From an uncultured Lachnospira sp. (GTDB taxonomy: Bacteria; Bacillota; Clostridia; Lachnospirales; Lachnospiraceae): a stretch of 64,000 nt of DNA. A program made the position numbers and the translations under genes. Position 1 is the stretch's first letter; every line of letters starts with the position of its first letter. The notes below the pieces were generated by a model. The model saw nothing but the letters and a program-made list of their open reading frames with translations. It searched no databases and had not been told where the DNA came from. Of the stretch, positions 1-8,879 are shown piece after piece. The DNA is taken from the NCBI GenBank assembly GCA_910587485.1, contig CAJUKN010000008.1, forward strand, positions 1 to 64,000. The letters are read 5' to 3'.

Positions 1-66
1 AGTTGAATGTTGAGAATAATGAAGTGGTAAAATGATATTCTTTTTTCATAACAGGAGGATAAAATT

Positions 67-894
67 ATGAAAAAAATGATTAAAATAGAATTGGAAAGAG
101 CATTTCGTGGTGTAGGTTTAAAACTTTCGCTAATTATTGGCATGATTATAACTATAGAACATTATATTAGAAATGTAATTCCAATGGCGATAGAGCCGCT
201 TCAGGTTTATGAATATAATAATGCAACAAGTATGCCATTAAGTGCTTTTGAGTGTTGGATAGGTGGGGGAGTTAATTTTGAAAATGAGTTGTTTGTAAGA
301 ATCATTCCACTTCTGGCAGCGATTCCTTATGCGATTACATATTGTTCAGATATTCGGACAGGCATTGTAAAAAATTATTATATAAGAACAAAGAAGATAA
401 ATTATTTATTTTCAAAATATTTGGCAGTTTTTTTAACAGGAGGAACAGCTGTTACAGTGCCATTGTTGATTAATTTTTTAGCTACAGCGGCAGTCTTACC
501 TTCTATTGTTTGGCCAATAGGAACTTTTCCTATTAATGCAAATGGTATGTGGTCAGCTATTTTTTATTCCGCTCCTTATCTTTATATAATTATGTATTTT
601 TGTCTGCAATTTATCTGTGGAGGATTATTGGCAACGTTGGCATTGATTATTTCAAGTTGGATTAATAATATTTTTATGGCACTTTTATCACCCTACATTA
701 TATGTGAATTTTTAAATGCAGTTACACGTTTAGCAAAAACAGCATGGGGAAAGGGATTAGCACCATACAGAATGCTTAGTATGTGTCAGGTTACTCCTAA
801 TTATACTGTTTGTTATGTGATTTTTATTATTATTATTTTATGTATGGGAGTACTTTTTTATTTTGTAAAGGGGGTTTATGATGAAACATTTTAA
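67..894 (+). CDS. ABC-2 type membrane permease subunit (first gene of a five-gene ABC operon)
   Basis: A 275-residue polytopic membrane protein with a short basic cytoplasmic N-terminus followed by about six hydrophobic segments (roughly residues 15-40, 80-95, 110-145, 165-195, 198-220 and 250-270), the usual shape of an ABC-2 permease. An AGGAGG lies 9 bases before the ATG. The gene overlaps the next one by 14 bases and sits in a string ending in an ABC ATPase, so it very probably forms part of that transporter's channel. No substrate can be read from the sequence. Many clostridial operons with this make-up export or give immunity to peptides, but that is inference. Confidence 0.72.
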   Translation: MKKMIKIELERAFRGVGLKLSLIIGMIITIEHYIRNVIPMAIEPLQVYEYNNATSMPLSAFECWIGGGVNFENELFVRIIPLLAAIPYAITYCSDIRTGIVKNYYIRTKKINYLFSKYLAVFLTGGTAVTVPLLINFLATAAVLPSIVWPIGTFPINANGMWSAIFYSAPYLYIIMYFCLQFICGGLLATLALIISSWINNIFMALLSPYIICEFLNAVTRLAKTAWGKGLAPYRMLSMCQVTPNYTVCYVIFIIIILCMGVLFYFVKGVYDETF

Positions 895-1429
895 ACATAA
901 AAAGAGAATGGCTGTATGTTTGATAGCAGCATTATTTATTGTGTTATTTATCATAGGATTTATTGATGTTAATTTACGATTCCCTAAGCCGCAAGAAGAA
1001 TTGTATTCTATTGATGAATGGGTGTCATGGAATGATGATATTCGGATTAAGGCAAAAAGTATAGATTATTGCAGCAGCAGTGAACTTACGCAAAAATATG
1101 GGATAAAAGAAGGAAATAATGATAAGATTTTTTATATTGTAACAAAACTTGAAGTAAATAATACATCAAACAAAGATATAAATTTTGAACATATATTTGA
1201 AAAATTTAATCTTGTTATGTATCCAATAGGATATGAAAATCAGGGAATGATTTTTACAGATTCACCAATAATTGCTGCAAATTCAACAGAGGAAAAAATT
1301 GCGTGTTTTACAGTTTCTGAAGGCTTAATACGAAATGAGAGAAGAGAAGCGGCACTTCAAAATGATATTTATTTGTGTTTAAAAGTATATCCAGTAAGAC
1401 AAGCCATTGTATTTAAGGGGGTTCAATGA
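881..1429 (+). CDS. Membrane-anchored extracytoplasmic protein of unknown function in the ABC operon
   Basis: One N-terminal transmembrane helix (about residues 10-30) is followed by a soluble, beta-rich domain of about 150 residues, as in DUF4352/DUF5028-like proteins that accompany clostridial ABC-2 operons; the family match is tentative. Two consecutive ATG codons are possible; the second, at 881, lies 6 bases after AAAGGGGG and is preferred over 878. The reading frame overlaps its upstream neighbour, and its stop overlaps the next start as ATGA, which implies translational coupling. It may be an accessory or substrate-contacting subunit of the transporter. Confidence 0.6.
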   Translation: MKHFKHKKRMAVCLIAALFIVLFIIGFIDVNLRFPKPQEELYSIDEWVSWNDDIRIKAKSIDYCSSSELTQKYGIKEGNNDKIFYIVTKLEVNNTSNKDINFEHIFEKFNLVMYPIGYENQGMIFTDSPIIAANSTEEKIACFTVSEGLIRNERREAALQNDIYLCLKVYPVRQAIVFKGVQ

Positions 1430-2187
1430 AAAAGATAAAAGCCTTATTAAATATTAATGAAATTACATTTTCTGTAGTAATCTTGCTTCTTGTAACCATT
1501 TCAATACCAACAGAGTTGATATTGAGATTGACATCGCCAGCTATCGTATCGACAAAAGGTGTGCCTTGTGTTTATGATGCATTTATAGTTATTTCTTTAT
1601 ATTCTGTGTGGCTGTATATTTTAGCATTTATTTTATTTTATATTCTTTACATAGAAAAGTATCAGTTGAATCCTGTATTAATTCTTAGAAAGAGAACAAT
1701 AAAAAAGGTTTGGAAAGATGTTCTTTCTGATTTATTGGTAATGGATTTGTTGTTTTCTTTATATATAACAATAGTAACAGTAGCAGCAGGATTTTTGATG
1801 ACAGGTATAATGTGCAATTGGGAAAAGCGGGAAAGCAGAGCGTATAGATTTTCAGGAAATGTTATAGAAAATCCACCGAATATAGCATTAATAATAATAA
1901 CATTTTTTGTTATAGTTTTTACACTTATTTTTGTGGCAGGAAGTATTATGTTATATCTTTGGTGGATTACAAATTGGCAGTGGGCAGGTTTTGTTGCAGC
2001 TATAGTGATTATTAGTACAGAGAATGCTTTAAAAACAGGTTTTTTATGGATAGTTTACAGATTGAGCGATAAAGTCTATATCAATGGAATAGACATAGGC
2101 TGGCAGATTATTTACCCAACTGTTTTGTGTATAGGTGTATATATTTTAACAATGTTAACCATTTGCAGAAAGGATTTTTTGAAATAG
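1426..2187 (+). CDS. Polytopic membrane protein of the ABC operon
   Basis: A 253-residue protein with about six hydrophobic stretches (residues about 15-35, 50-75, 100-125, 155-180, 185-205 and 230-245). It has no recognisable catalytic motif. It starts at an ATG that overlaps the upstream stop codon and ends one base before the next start. It is probably a second permease-like subunit. I cannot assign a named family. Confidence 0.6.
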   Translation: MKKIKALLNINEITFSVVILLLVTISIPTELILRLTSPAIVSTKGVPCVYDAFIVISLYSVWLYILAFILFYILYIEKYQLNPVLILRKRTIKKVWKDVLSDLLVMDLLFSLYITIVTVAAGFLMTGIMCNWEKRESRAYRFSGNVIENPPNIALIIITFFVIVFTLIFVAGSIMLYLWWITNWQWAGFVAAIVIISTENALKTGFLWIVYRLSDKVYINGIDIGWQIIYPTVLCIGVYILTMLTICRKDFLK

Positions 2188-2188
2188 T

Positions 2189-3040
2189 ATGAAGATAATG
2201 TTCTTTCAGTTAAAATATGATTGTGTTCATGGTATATTGTATCAATGGAAAAAATTTGTGTTGCTGGCAGTGGTCTATGCTGTGCTTATAATTGATTTTA
2301 TCATTCGCTGTTCAAATAGGGGGCTTGCAGGTACATATTCAATAGGGGATATAGTGCTGTGGCTTTTTAAAGGGACAAAAGAGTTTGATATTGCTGCTAA
2401 TAATATTTTGGATATACCAACAGCTTATATATTGCCTAATATTTTAATTGCATTTATTGTGGGTAATTACCCATTTAAAGATTTGAATGGTTTTGGAACA
2501 GCTGTTTTAGTGCGGACAAGAAAAAAAATGGTATGGTGGCTAAGTAAATGTGTATGGTGTATATTATCAATAGTAACAGCTTATACAATATTAATAGCAG
2601 AGCTTCTTTTTGTTGGTATTGGTTCAAAAAATATTTCTTTTATTCCGACTATGCAGGTTTGTACGAAAATATCAGGCTTTGATAAGGTGTTGATAGAACA
2701 TTCAGCAAATTTTAATGAGATAGCAATATATATGTTGATAGGTGGAGTATTGACATCAATAGCAATTTCAATGCTTCAAGTGAGTTTGTCGCAAATCTTA
2801 TCACCAATAATTGGGTATATTTCGGTTGTGGCATTGTTGATTGCAGGTGTATTTTTTAGTTTTGAAGCAGTTATAACAAATGGTTTTATGGTGATAAGAA
2901 ATGGAATGTATCTATCAGGAGGTTATGATTACACTATGCTTATATCCATTGATATATTGCTAATTGCCACTGCAATAACAGTAGGACTGATACATTTTGT
3001 TAGGACAGATATTTTCAATAAAAGTGAATGGAGGATTTAG
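2189..3040 (+). CDS. Polytopic membrane protein of the ABC operon
   Basis: A 283-residue integral membrane protein with a basic N-terminal segment, a hydrophobic helix at about 20-40 and further membrane segments to about residue 275. It lies between another membrane protein and the ATPase with no real intergenic space. The architecture, a short cytoplasmic start, a first helix, a long extracytoplasmic loop and then a cluster of helices, is that of ABC-2 permeases. Three dissimilar membrane proteins for one ATPase is more than a minimal transporter needs. Confidence 0.62.
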   Translation: MKIMFFQLKYDCVHGILYQWKKFVLLAVVYAVLIIDFIIRCSNRGLAGTYSIGDIVLWLFKGTKEFDIAANNILDIPTAYILPNILIAFIVGNYPFKDLNGFGTAVLVRTRKKMVWWLSKCVWCILSIVTAYTILIAELLFVGIGSKNISFIPTMQVCTKISGFDKVLIEHSANFNEIAIYMLIGGVLTSIAISMLQVSLSQILSPIIGYISVVALLIAGVFFSFEAVITNGFMVIRNGMYLSGGYDYTMLISIDILLIATAITVGLIHFVRTDIFNKSEWRI

Positions 3041-3672
3041 TGGTGAAGATTAAACTTACAAATGTTTCTAAGGTTATAAAAAAAGCGACCGTGTTAGACC
3101 ATATTAATCTTGAATTTGAAAGTGGTAAAGTGTATGGACTTAAAGGTAAGAATGGTTCAGGAAAAACTATGCTTATGCGAGTTGTATGTGGATTAATCAG
3201 TGCTACAGAAGGAACAGTAGAAATTGATGGAAAAATTTTAGGTAAGGATATGTCATTTCCAGAAAGTGTAGGAATGCTTATAGAAAATCCTGCTTTTATT
3301 AATAATTATACAGGTTTTAAAAATTTACAGGTTTTGGCATCAATTCAAAATAGAATTGGTGATAAAGAGATTCGAGAGGCACTTTTACAAGTTGGTTTAG
3401 AACCAGAGGATAAGCGAACTTTTCGTAAATATTCACTTGGTATGAAGCAAAAGCTTGGAATTGCAGCGGCGTTTATGGAACAGCCTGACATTATTATATT
3501 AGATGAACCTATTAATGCTTTAGATGAGGCTGGTGCTAAACAGGTACATACTATATTGAAGGAACAAAAAGAGAGAGGTGCGCTTATTATTATTGCCTGC
3601 CATGATAAAGAAGAACTTGAAATGTTATCTGATGAGATTATAGAAATATATGATGGGAAGATTGTAGCATAG
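3040..3672 (+). CDS. ABC transporter ATP-binding protein
   Basis: A single ABC ATPase domain of about 210 residues: Walker A GKNGSGKT (about residues 36-43), a signature of the form YSLGMKQK, Walker B IIILDEP and the switch histidine in ACHDKEE. The signature SLGMKQ is typical of ABC-2/bacteriocin-type exporters. The open frame extends back to an ATG at 3028, but a GGAGG at 3030-3034 overlaps that codon and fits GTG at 3040 or 3043 instead, so one of those is the likely start. It is the energising subunit for the four genes upstream and the last gene of the operon. Confidence 0.88.
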   Translation: MVKIKLTNVSKVIKKATVLDHINLEFESGKVYGLKGKNGSGKTMLMRVVCGLISATEGTVEIDGKILGKDMSFPESVGMLIENPAFINNYTGFKNLQVLASIQNRIGDKEIREALLQVGLEPEDKRTFRKYSLGMKQKLGIAAAFMEQPDIIILDEPINALDEAGAKQVHTILKEQKERGALIIIACHDKEELEMLSDEIIEIYDGKIVA

Positions 3673-3760
3673 TAGGAAGATAATAAAAATGATAACAAGA
3701 ACGGTTGTAAAATAAAACTTACGTTTATAAAAAATTCTGCAAAATATAGTTTTTAACCTC

Positions 3761-3803
3761 AACAGAGAAGTTTTCCAATTTTTAAGCGGGAAACTTCTCT
3801 GTT
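3761..3803 (+). terminator. Terminator-like hairpin after the ABC operon
   Basis: A 15-of-16-base inverted repeat (AACAGAGAAGTTTTCC against GGGAAACTTCTCTGTT) with an 11-base loop. The T-tract is poor on the plus strand, so termination efficiency is uncertain, but the position 88 bases after the ATPase stop fits. Confidence 0.6.
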
Positions 3804-4080
3804 TGCTTTGTAAAAAAATGCTACGAAATGGTAATAAGGTTATGAGGAAATAATAAAATGAATTGCGAATATCCGTTTGGATAAACAATTTAAACACAAT
3901 TTAATTTTTAAATGAATTTTACTCAAAAATTGCAAAAAAATTTTTATAAAAAACAGAATATAAATGGATAAAAACACGATGAATTATATTTTTATCCAAT
4001 AAAATTTTATAAATTATCTGATAATTTATAAATAAAAATAATAATTATCAAACAATCAGACAATAATTGAAAAAATCCTA
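3804..4080. other. AT-rich intergenic region upstream of gltB
   Basis: The stretch from the operon terminator to the gltB promoter contains no credible gene. It holds a perfect 9-base inverted repeat (GGATAAAAA at 3966, TTTTTATCC ending at 3997) and a 27-bp palindrome described separately. Confidence 0.6.
4006..4032. promoter_or_regulatory. Perfect 27-bp palindrome, candidate operator of gltBD
   Basis: Two 13-base arms (TTTATAAATTATC and its exact complement) flank a single central T. The element ends 48 bases before the -35 box of gltB. Its symmetry and position suit a dimeric activator or repressor site. Glutamate synthase operons in Firmicutes are commonly controlled by LysR-type regulators or nitrogen regulators, but the protein here is unknown and such AT-only palindromes can also arise by chance. 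Confidence 0.4.
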
Positions 4081-4109
4081 TTTACAACACTGGAAAATGG
4101 GTGTATAGT
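4081..4109 (+). promoter_or_regulatory. Sigma-A-type promoter of gltBD
   Basis: TTTACA and TATAGT separated by 17 bases, about 100 bases before the gltB start codon. The match is good but not perfect and is assigned by sequence only. Confidence 0.5.
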
Positions 4110-4206
4110 ATTACTTAAGAAAAATAAGTTGATTTAATAAAAATAATAACAAATTAAAGTTTTATTTATTATTTTCATTAAATAATGATGAAAGGAAGAT
4201 GTATTT

Positions 4207-7200
4207 ATGGAAAAAAATGCACAATGCACAATGCACAATAGACAGTTTGGACTGTACAGTCCTGCTTTTGAACATGATAACTGCGGTATTGGTGCAGTTG
4301 TAAGTATTAAAGGGGTAAAGACACATCAAACTGTATCGGATGCACTTAGTATCGTTGAAAATCTTGAGCATAGAGCTGGTAAGGATGCGGAAGGTAAAAC
4401 AGGTGATGGTGTAGGAATATTGCTTCAAATTTCACATAAATTTTTTGAGAAAACATTAAAGCCTTTAGGGATTAATATTGGCAATGAGAGAGAGTATGGC
4501 GTTGGCATGTTCTTTTTTCCGCAAGATGAACTGAAGAGAAATAGGGCAAAAAAAATGTTTGAAATCATTGTAGAAAAAGAAGGGCTTGAATTTTTAGGCT
4601 GGCGAGATGTTCCTACCGTTCCAGACGTGCTTGGAAAAAAGGCCGTTGATTGTATGCCTTCGATTATGCAGGCATTTGTAAAAAAGCCTGCTCATGTAAA
4701 AAAAGGAATTGATTTTGATAGAAAATTATATGTGGCAAGAAGATTGTTTGAACAGACCAATGAAGATACATTTGTTGTTTCTTTTTCAAGCAGAACCATT
4801 ATATATAAAGGAATGTTTCTTGTTGGACAGCTGCGAACATTTTTTAAAGACCTTGAAGATGCAGATTATGAATCAGCGATTGCACTTGTACATAGCCGAT
4901 TTTCTACCAATACCAATCCTAGTTGGGAAAGAGCGCATCCTTATAGACTTTTGTGTCATAATGGTGAAATTAATACCATTAAGGGCAATGCAGACAGAAT
5001 GTTATCAAGAGAGGAAACGATGGTTTCCGATTATCTTGAAGATGAGATGACAAAGATTATGCCAGTTGTCAATACAAGTGGTTCCGATTCTTCTATGCTG
5101 GATAATACATTAGAGTTTCTTATGATGAATGGAATGCCCCTTCCTTTGGCACTTATGATATGTATTCCAGAACCATGGGCAAATGATAAGTCGATGTCAC
5201 AGGAAAAGAAAGATTTTTATCAATATTATGCGACGATGATGGAACCTTGGGACGGTCCGGCTTCTATCCTTTTTACAGATGGTGATATGATGGGAGCAGT
5301 GCTTGACAGAAATGGTCTTCGTCCATCACGTTATTATGTAACGAATGACGGTTATCTTATCCTTTCATCGGAAGTAGGTGTTCTTCCGATTGAGGAGAGC
5401 AGGATTTTGTCAAAAGACAGGCTTCGTCCCGGCAAAATGCTTCTTGTAGATACAGTGGAAGGGAAATTAATTGATGATGATGAATTAAAATCACAGTATG
5501 CGAGCAGTCAACCATATGGTGAATGGCTTGACAATAATCTGGTTCAACTGCATGATTTAAAAATACCAAATAAAAAAGTACAAACGCATACAAAGGACGA
5601 GATAGCAAGGCTTCAAAAGGCATTTGGATATACATATGAAGATTTTAAGACATCTATATTGCCAATGGCGTTAAATGGTTCAGAAGCTATTGGAGCTATG
5701 GGAATTGATACACCGCTTGCCGTTTTGTCTAATAAACATCAGCCATTATTTAATTATTTTAAACAGCTTTTTGCACAAGTTACTAATCCGCCCATTGATT
5801 CAATCCGTGAAAAGGTTGTGACAAGTACGGCTGTATATCTTGGTTCTGATGGCAATCTTCTTGAAGAAAAGGAAGAAAATTGTAAAGTACTTCGGATAAA
5901 TGACCCAATTCTTACGAATACAGACCTTCTGAAAATTAAAAATATGAAGGTAGATGGTTTTAAAGTAGAGACGATTCCTATTATTTTTTATAAAAATACA
6001 TCATTGGAAAAAGCGATTGACCATCTATATGTAGAAGTTGACAGAGCTTATAGAGAAGGTGCAAATATTATTATACTTTCAGATAGAGGCGTTGATGAAA
6101 ATCATGTTGCAATTCCTTCACTGCTTGCAGTTTCGGCGCTTCAACAATATTTGGTGCAAACCAAAAAAAGAACAAAGATGGCAGTGATACTAGAAAGCGG
6201 TGAGCCAAGAGATGTTCATCATTTTGCAACGCTTTTAGGGTATGGTGCATCGGCTATCAATCCTTATCTTGCACAGGAAAGTATACAGGAATTGATTGAT
6301 TTGAATATGCTAGATAAAGATTATTATGCAGCTGTTGACGATTATAATGCCGCAATACTTGGAGGTATTGTAAAAATTGCCGCAAAGATGGGTATATCAA
6401 CCATTCAATCGTATCAGGGAGCAAAAATTTTTGAGGCGATTGGCATCAATTCCGATGTGATTAATAAGTATTTTACAGGAACGGTAAGCCGAATTGAAGG
6501 AATTGGCTTAAAAGATATTCAAGAAGATGTAGAGTCACTTCACAATAAAGCATTTGACCCATTGGGTTTGCCAACAGATACAACACTGGACAGTTTGGGT
6601 GCGCATAAGCTAAGAAGCGGTAATGAAGAACATCTTTACAATCCACAGACAATACATTTGTTACAGCTTGCAACAAGAACGGGCGATTACAATACTTTTA
6701 AAGAATATACAAGTTATGTCAATAAAGAGACCAATGCTATGAATTTAAGGGGACTTATGGATATTAAGTTTCCAAAGAAAGGCATCAAATTAGAAGAAGT
6801 AGAAAGCGTTGATTCGATTGTCAAACGATTTAAGACTGGAGCAATGTCTTATGGTTCAATATCAAAGGAAGCCCATGAGACAATGGCAATTGCAATGAAT
6901 ATACTGCACGGTAAGTCAAACAGCGGTGAAGGCGGCGAGGACGAGGAACGACTTACTGTTGGAAAAGATGGGTTAAATAAATGTTCTGCTATAAAGCAGG
7001 TGGCTTCTGGCAGATTTGGCGTAACATCAAGATATCTTGTCAGTGCTAAGGAAATTCAAATCAAGATGGCACAGGGGGCAAAGCCGGGAGAAGGCGGACA
7101 TTTGCCGGGAGGAAAGGTATACCCATGGATTGCAAAAACAAGACTTTCAACGCCGGGCGTATCGCTTATATCGCCTCCGCCACACCATGATATTTATTCC

Positions 7201-8763
7201 ATAGAGGATTTGGCAGAGTTGATATTTGATTTAAAAAATGCAAATAAAGATGCAAGAATTTCTGTAAAACTCGTTTCAGAGGGCGGCGTTGGCACCGTTG
7301 CTTGTGGTGTTGCAAAGGCTGGCGCACAGGTTATTCTGATATCAGGTTATGATGGAGGCACAGGAGCTGCACCTAGAAGTTCCATTCATAATGCAGGACT
7401 TCCTTGGGAACTTGGTCTTGCAGAAGTGCATCAGACGCTTACAATGAATGGACTTCGCAATAAGGTAATTATTGAGACCGATGGAAAGTTAATGAGTGGG
7501 CGAGATGTAGCGATTGCAGCTATGCTTGGTGCAGAGGAATTTGGTTTTGCAACTGCCCCTTTGGTAACGATGGGTTGTGTAATGATGAGGGTGTGCAATT
7601 TAGATACATGTCCTGTTGGAATTGCTACACAAAATCCAGAACTTAGAAAGAGATTTGCAGGAAAGCCAGAATATGTTGTGAATTTTATGCGCTTTATAGC
7701 AGAAGAACTGCGCGAATATATGGCAAAATTGGGTGTTAAGACGGTTGATGAACTTGTTGGCAGAACCGACTTTTTGCAGCAGATAAATATACCAAAGAGT
7801 GGGCGTTCCCAAAAAGTGGATTTGTCAAGAATTATCAATAATCCATATATCAAGGAAGCTGGAAAAATTTGTTATAACAAAAAGAATGTATATGATTTTG
7901 AGCTTGAAAAGACGGTTGATGAGAAAACGCTTATCAAAAAATTTGCAACAGCATTGGAAAATGGCGAGAAAAGAAGTATGGTGATTGATGTAATCAATAC
8001 AGATAGAGCAGTTGGCACTTTGCTTGGAGCAGAGATTACAAGAAGATTTGGTGAAACGCTTGATGAGGATACCTACACCGTAAAATGCAATGGTGCAGGA
8101 GGACAAAGTTTTGGTGCATTTATTCCAAAAGGACTGACTTTGGAATTGATTGGTGACAGTAATGACTATTTTGGCAAGGGACTTTCTGGCGGAAAGCTTG
8201 TTATATATCCACCAAAAAGTGCTGCTTATAAAGAAGATGAGAATATTATCATAGGAAATGTGGCATTGTATGGTGCAACAAGCGGAAAAGCATTTATTAA
8301 TGGCGTTGCGGGAGAACGTTTTTGTGTGCGAAATTCGGGTGCAACAGCAGTTGTTGAAGGTTGTGGAGACCATGGCTGTGAGTATATGACAGGTGGTCGT
8401 GTGGTTGTACTTGGAAGAACAGGAAAAAACTTTGCTGCTGGTATGAGTGGCGGTATTGCTTATGTATTAGATGAAGATACCACTCTTTATAAAAGATTAA
8501 ATAAACAGTTGGTGTCTATGGTATCTGTAACAGAAAAATATGATGTGCTTGAGTTAAAATCAATTATTACAGAACATGTGGCATATACAAACTCTGAAAA
8601 AGGAAAACACATACTAGATAATTTTGCACAATATTTGCCAAAGTTTAAAAAGATTATTCCACACGATTATGAAAATATGCTCAAGGCGATTGTTCAGATG
8701 GAAGAAAAAGGATTAAGCAGTGAACAGGCGCAAATTGAAGCATTCTATGCTGTTACAAGGTAA
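4207..8763 (+). CDS. gltB: Glutamate synthase [NADPH] large (alpha) subunit
   Basis: Full-length 1518-residue GOGAT alpha subunit. It hydrolyses glutamine, channels ammonia and makes glutamate from 2-oxoglutarate. The class II amidotransferase domain begins at Cys26 in HDNCGIG, so a 25-residue propeptide is expected to be removed. The FMN/2-oxoglutarate-binding domain follows at about 830-1200 (SGEGGEDEER, AKPGEGGHLPGGKV), the 3Fe-4S cysteines are Cys1124, Cys1130 and Cys1135, and the GXGXG beta-helix domain occupies about 1270-1460. AAAGGAAG lies 8 bases before the ATG. Codons 5-11 contain three copies of the heptamer GCACAAT. The partner gene gltD follows. Confidence 0.97.
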   Translation: MEKNAQCTMHNRQFGLYSPAFEHDNCGIGAVVSIKGVKTHQTVSDALSIVENLEHRAGKDAEGKTGDGVGILLQISHKFFEKTLKPLGINIGNEREYGVGMFFFPQDELKRNRAKKMFEIIVEKEGLEFLGWRDVPTVPDVLGKKAVDCMPSIMQAFVKKPAHVKKGIDFDRKLYVARRLFEQTNEDTFVVSFSSRTIIYKGMFLVGQLRTFFKDLEDADYESAIALVHSRFSTNTNPSWERAHPYRLLCHNGEINTIKGNADRMLSREETMVSDYLEDEMTKIMPVVNTSGSDSSMLDNTLEFLMMNGMPLPLALMICIPEPWANDKSMSQEKKDFYQYYATMMEPWDGPASILFTDGDMMGAVLDRNGLRPSRYYVTNDGYLILSSEVGVLPIEESRILSKDRLRPGKMLLVDTVEGKLIDDDELKSQYASSQPYGEWLDNNLVQLHDLKIPNKKVQTHTKDEIARLQKAFGYTYEDFKTSILPMALNGSEAIGAMGIDTPLAVLSNKHQPLFNYFKQLFAQVTNPPIDSIREKVVTSTAVYLGSDGNLLEEKEENCKVLRINDPILTNTDLLKIKNMKVDGFKVETIPIIFYKNTSLEKAIDHLYVEVDRAYREGANIIILSDRGVDENHVAIPSLLAVSALQQYLVQTKKRTKMAVILESGEPRDVHHFATLLGYGASAINPYLAQESIQELIDLNMLDKDYYAAVDDYNAAILGGIVKIAAKMGISTIQSYQGAKIFEAIGINSDVINKYFTGTVSRIEGIGLKDIQEDVESLHNKAFDPLGLPTDTTLDSLGAHKLRSGNEEHLYNPQTIHLLQLATRTGDYNTFKEYTSYVNKETNAMNLRGLMDIKFPKKGIKLEEVESVDSIVKRFKTGAMSYGSISKEAHETMAIAMNILHGKSNSGEGGEDEERLTVGKDGLNKCSAIKQVASGRFGVTSRYLVSAKEIQIKMAQGAKPGEGGHLPGGKVYPWIAKTRLSTPGVSLISPPPHHDIYSIEDLAELIFDLKNANKDARISVKLVSEGGVGTVACGVAKAGAQVILISGYDGGTGAAPRSSIHNAGLPWELGLAEVHQTLTMNGLRNKVIIETDGKLMSGRDVAIAAMLGAEEFGFATAPLVTMGCVMMRVCNLDTCPVGIATQNPELRKRFAGKPEYVVNFMRFIAEELREYMAKLGVKTVDELVGRTDFLQQINIPKSGRSQKVDLSRIINNPYIKEAGKICYNKKNVYDFELEKTVDEKTLIKKFATALENGEKRSMVIDVINTDRAVGTLLGAEITRRFGETLDEDTYTVKCNGAGGQSFGAFIPKGLTLELIGDSNDYFGKGLSGGKLVIYPPKSAAYKEDENIIIGNVALYGATSGKAFINGVAGERFCVRNSGATAVVEGCGDHGCEYMTGGRVVVLGRTGKNFAAGMSGGIAYVLDEDTTLYKRLNKQLVSMVSVTEKYDVLELKSIITEHVAYTNSEKGKHILDNFAQYLPKFKKIIPHDYENMLKAIVQMEEKGLSSEQAQIEAFYAVTR
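4219..4239 (+). repeat. Heptanucleotide repeat inside the gltB propeptide
   Basis: GCACAAT is repeated three times without change within codons 5-11 of gltB. Gain or loss of one seven-base unit would shift the frame. With only three units, slippage would be rare. Confidence 0.75.
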
Positions 8764-8795
8764 GACGAGGCAAGCTAAATAAGAGTTAGCTGACC

Positions 8796-8879
8796 GTTTG
8801 TGTCTGTGCGTTGCTTGACACAAACTGTTAAGAACCTTTGGTTCTTTGAGTAAGGAAGCAACGCGGAAATGAGGAAAAC
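8796..8879 (+). repeat. Dispersed hairpin/Shine-Dalgarno leader, copy A (before gltD)
   Basis: The gap between gltB and gltD carries a perfect 9-bp hairpin (GTTTGTGTC at 8796-8804, GACACAAAC at 8817-8825), a second perfect 7-bp hairpin with a TTT loop (AAGAACC/GGTTCTT at 8830-8846) and the block ACGCGGAAATGAGG, whose GAGG is the gltD ribosome binding site. The same order of parts recurs at 12803, 37438 and, on the minus strand, 41947. This copy lies inside an operon, so it more likely acts on translation or processing than on initiation of transcription. Confidence 0.75.

Noticed and set aside
3862..3883. A third copy of the REP-like element on the minus strand
   Set aside because: Only ATTCGCAAT and CGGATATT match and the stem partner is changed; too weak to list as a copy.
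3345..3897. Minus-strand open frames opposite the ABC ATPase and its terminator
   Set aside because: They are shadows of the ATPase gene or cover a terminator; no ribosome site and no family-like sequence.
7825..8373. A 182-codon minus-strand frame within gltB
   Set aside because: It is antisense to the GXGXG domain of glutamate synthase and has no start signal.
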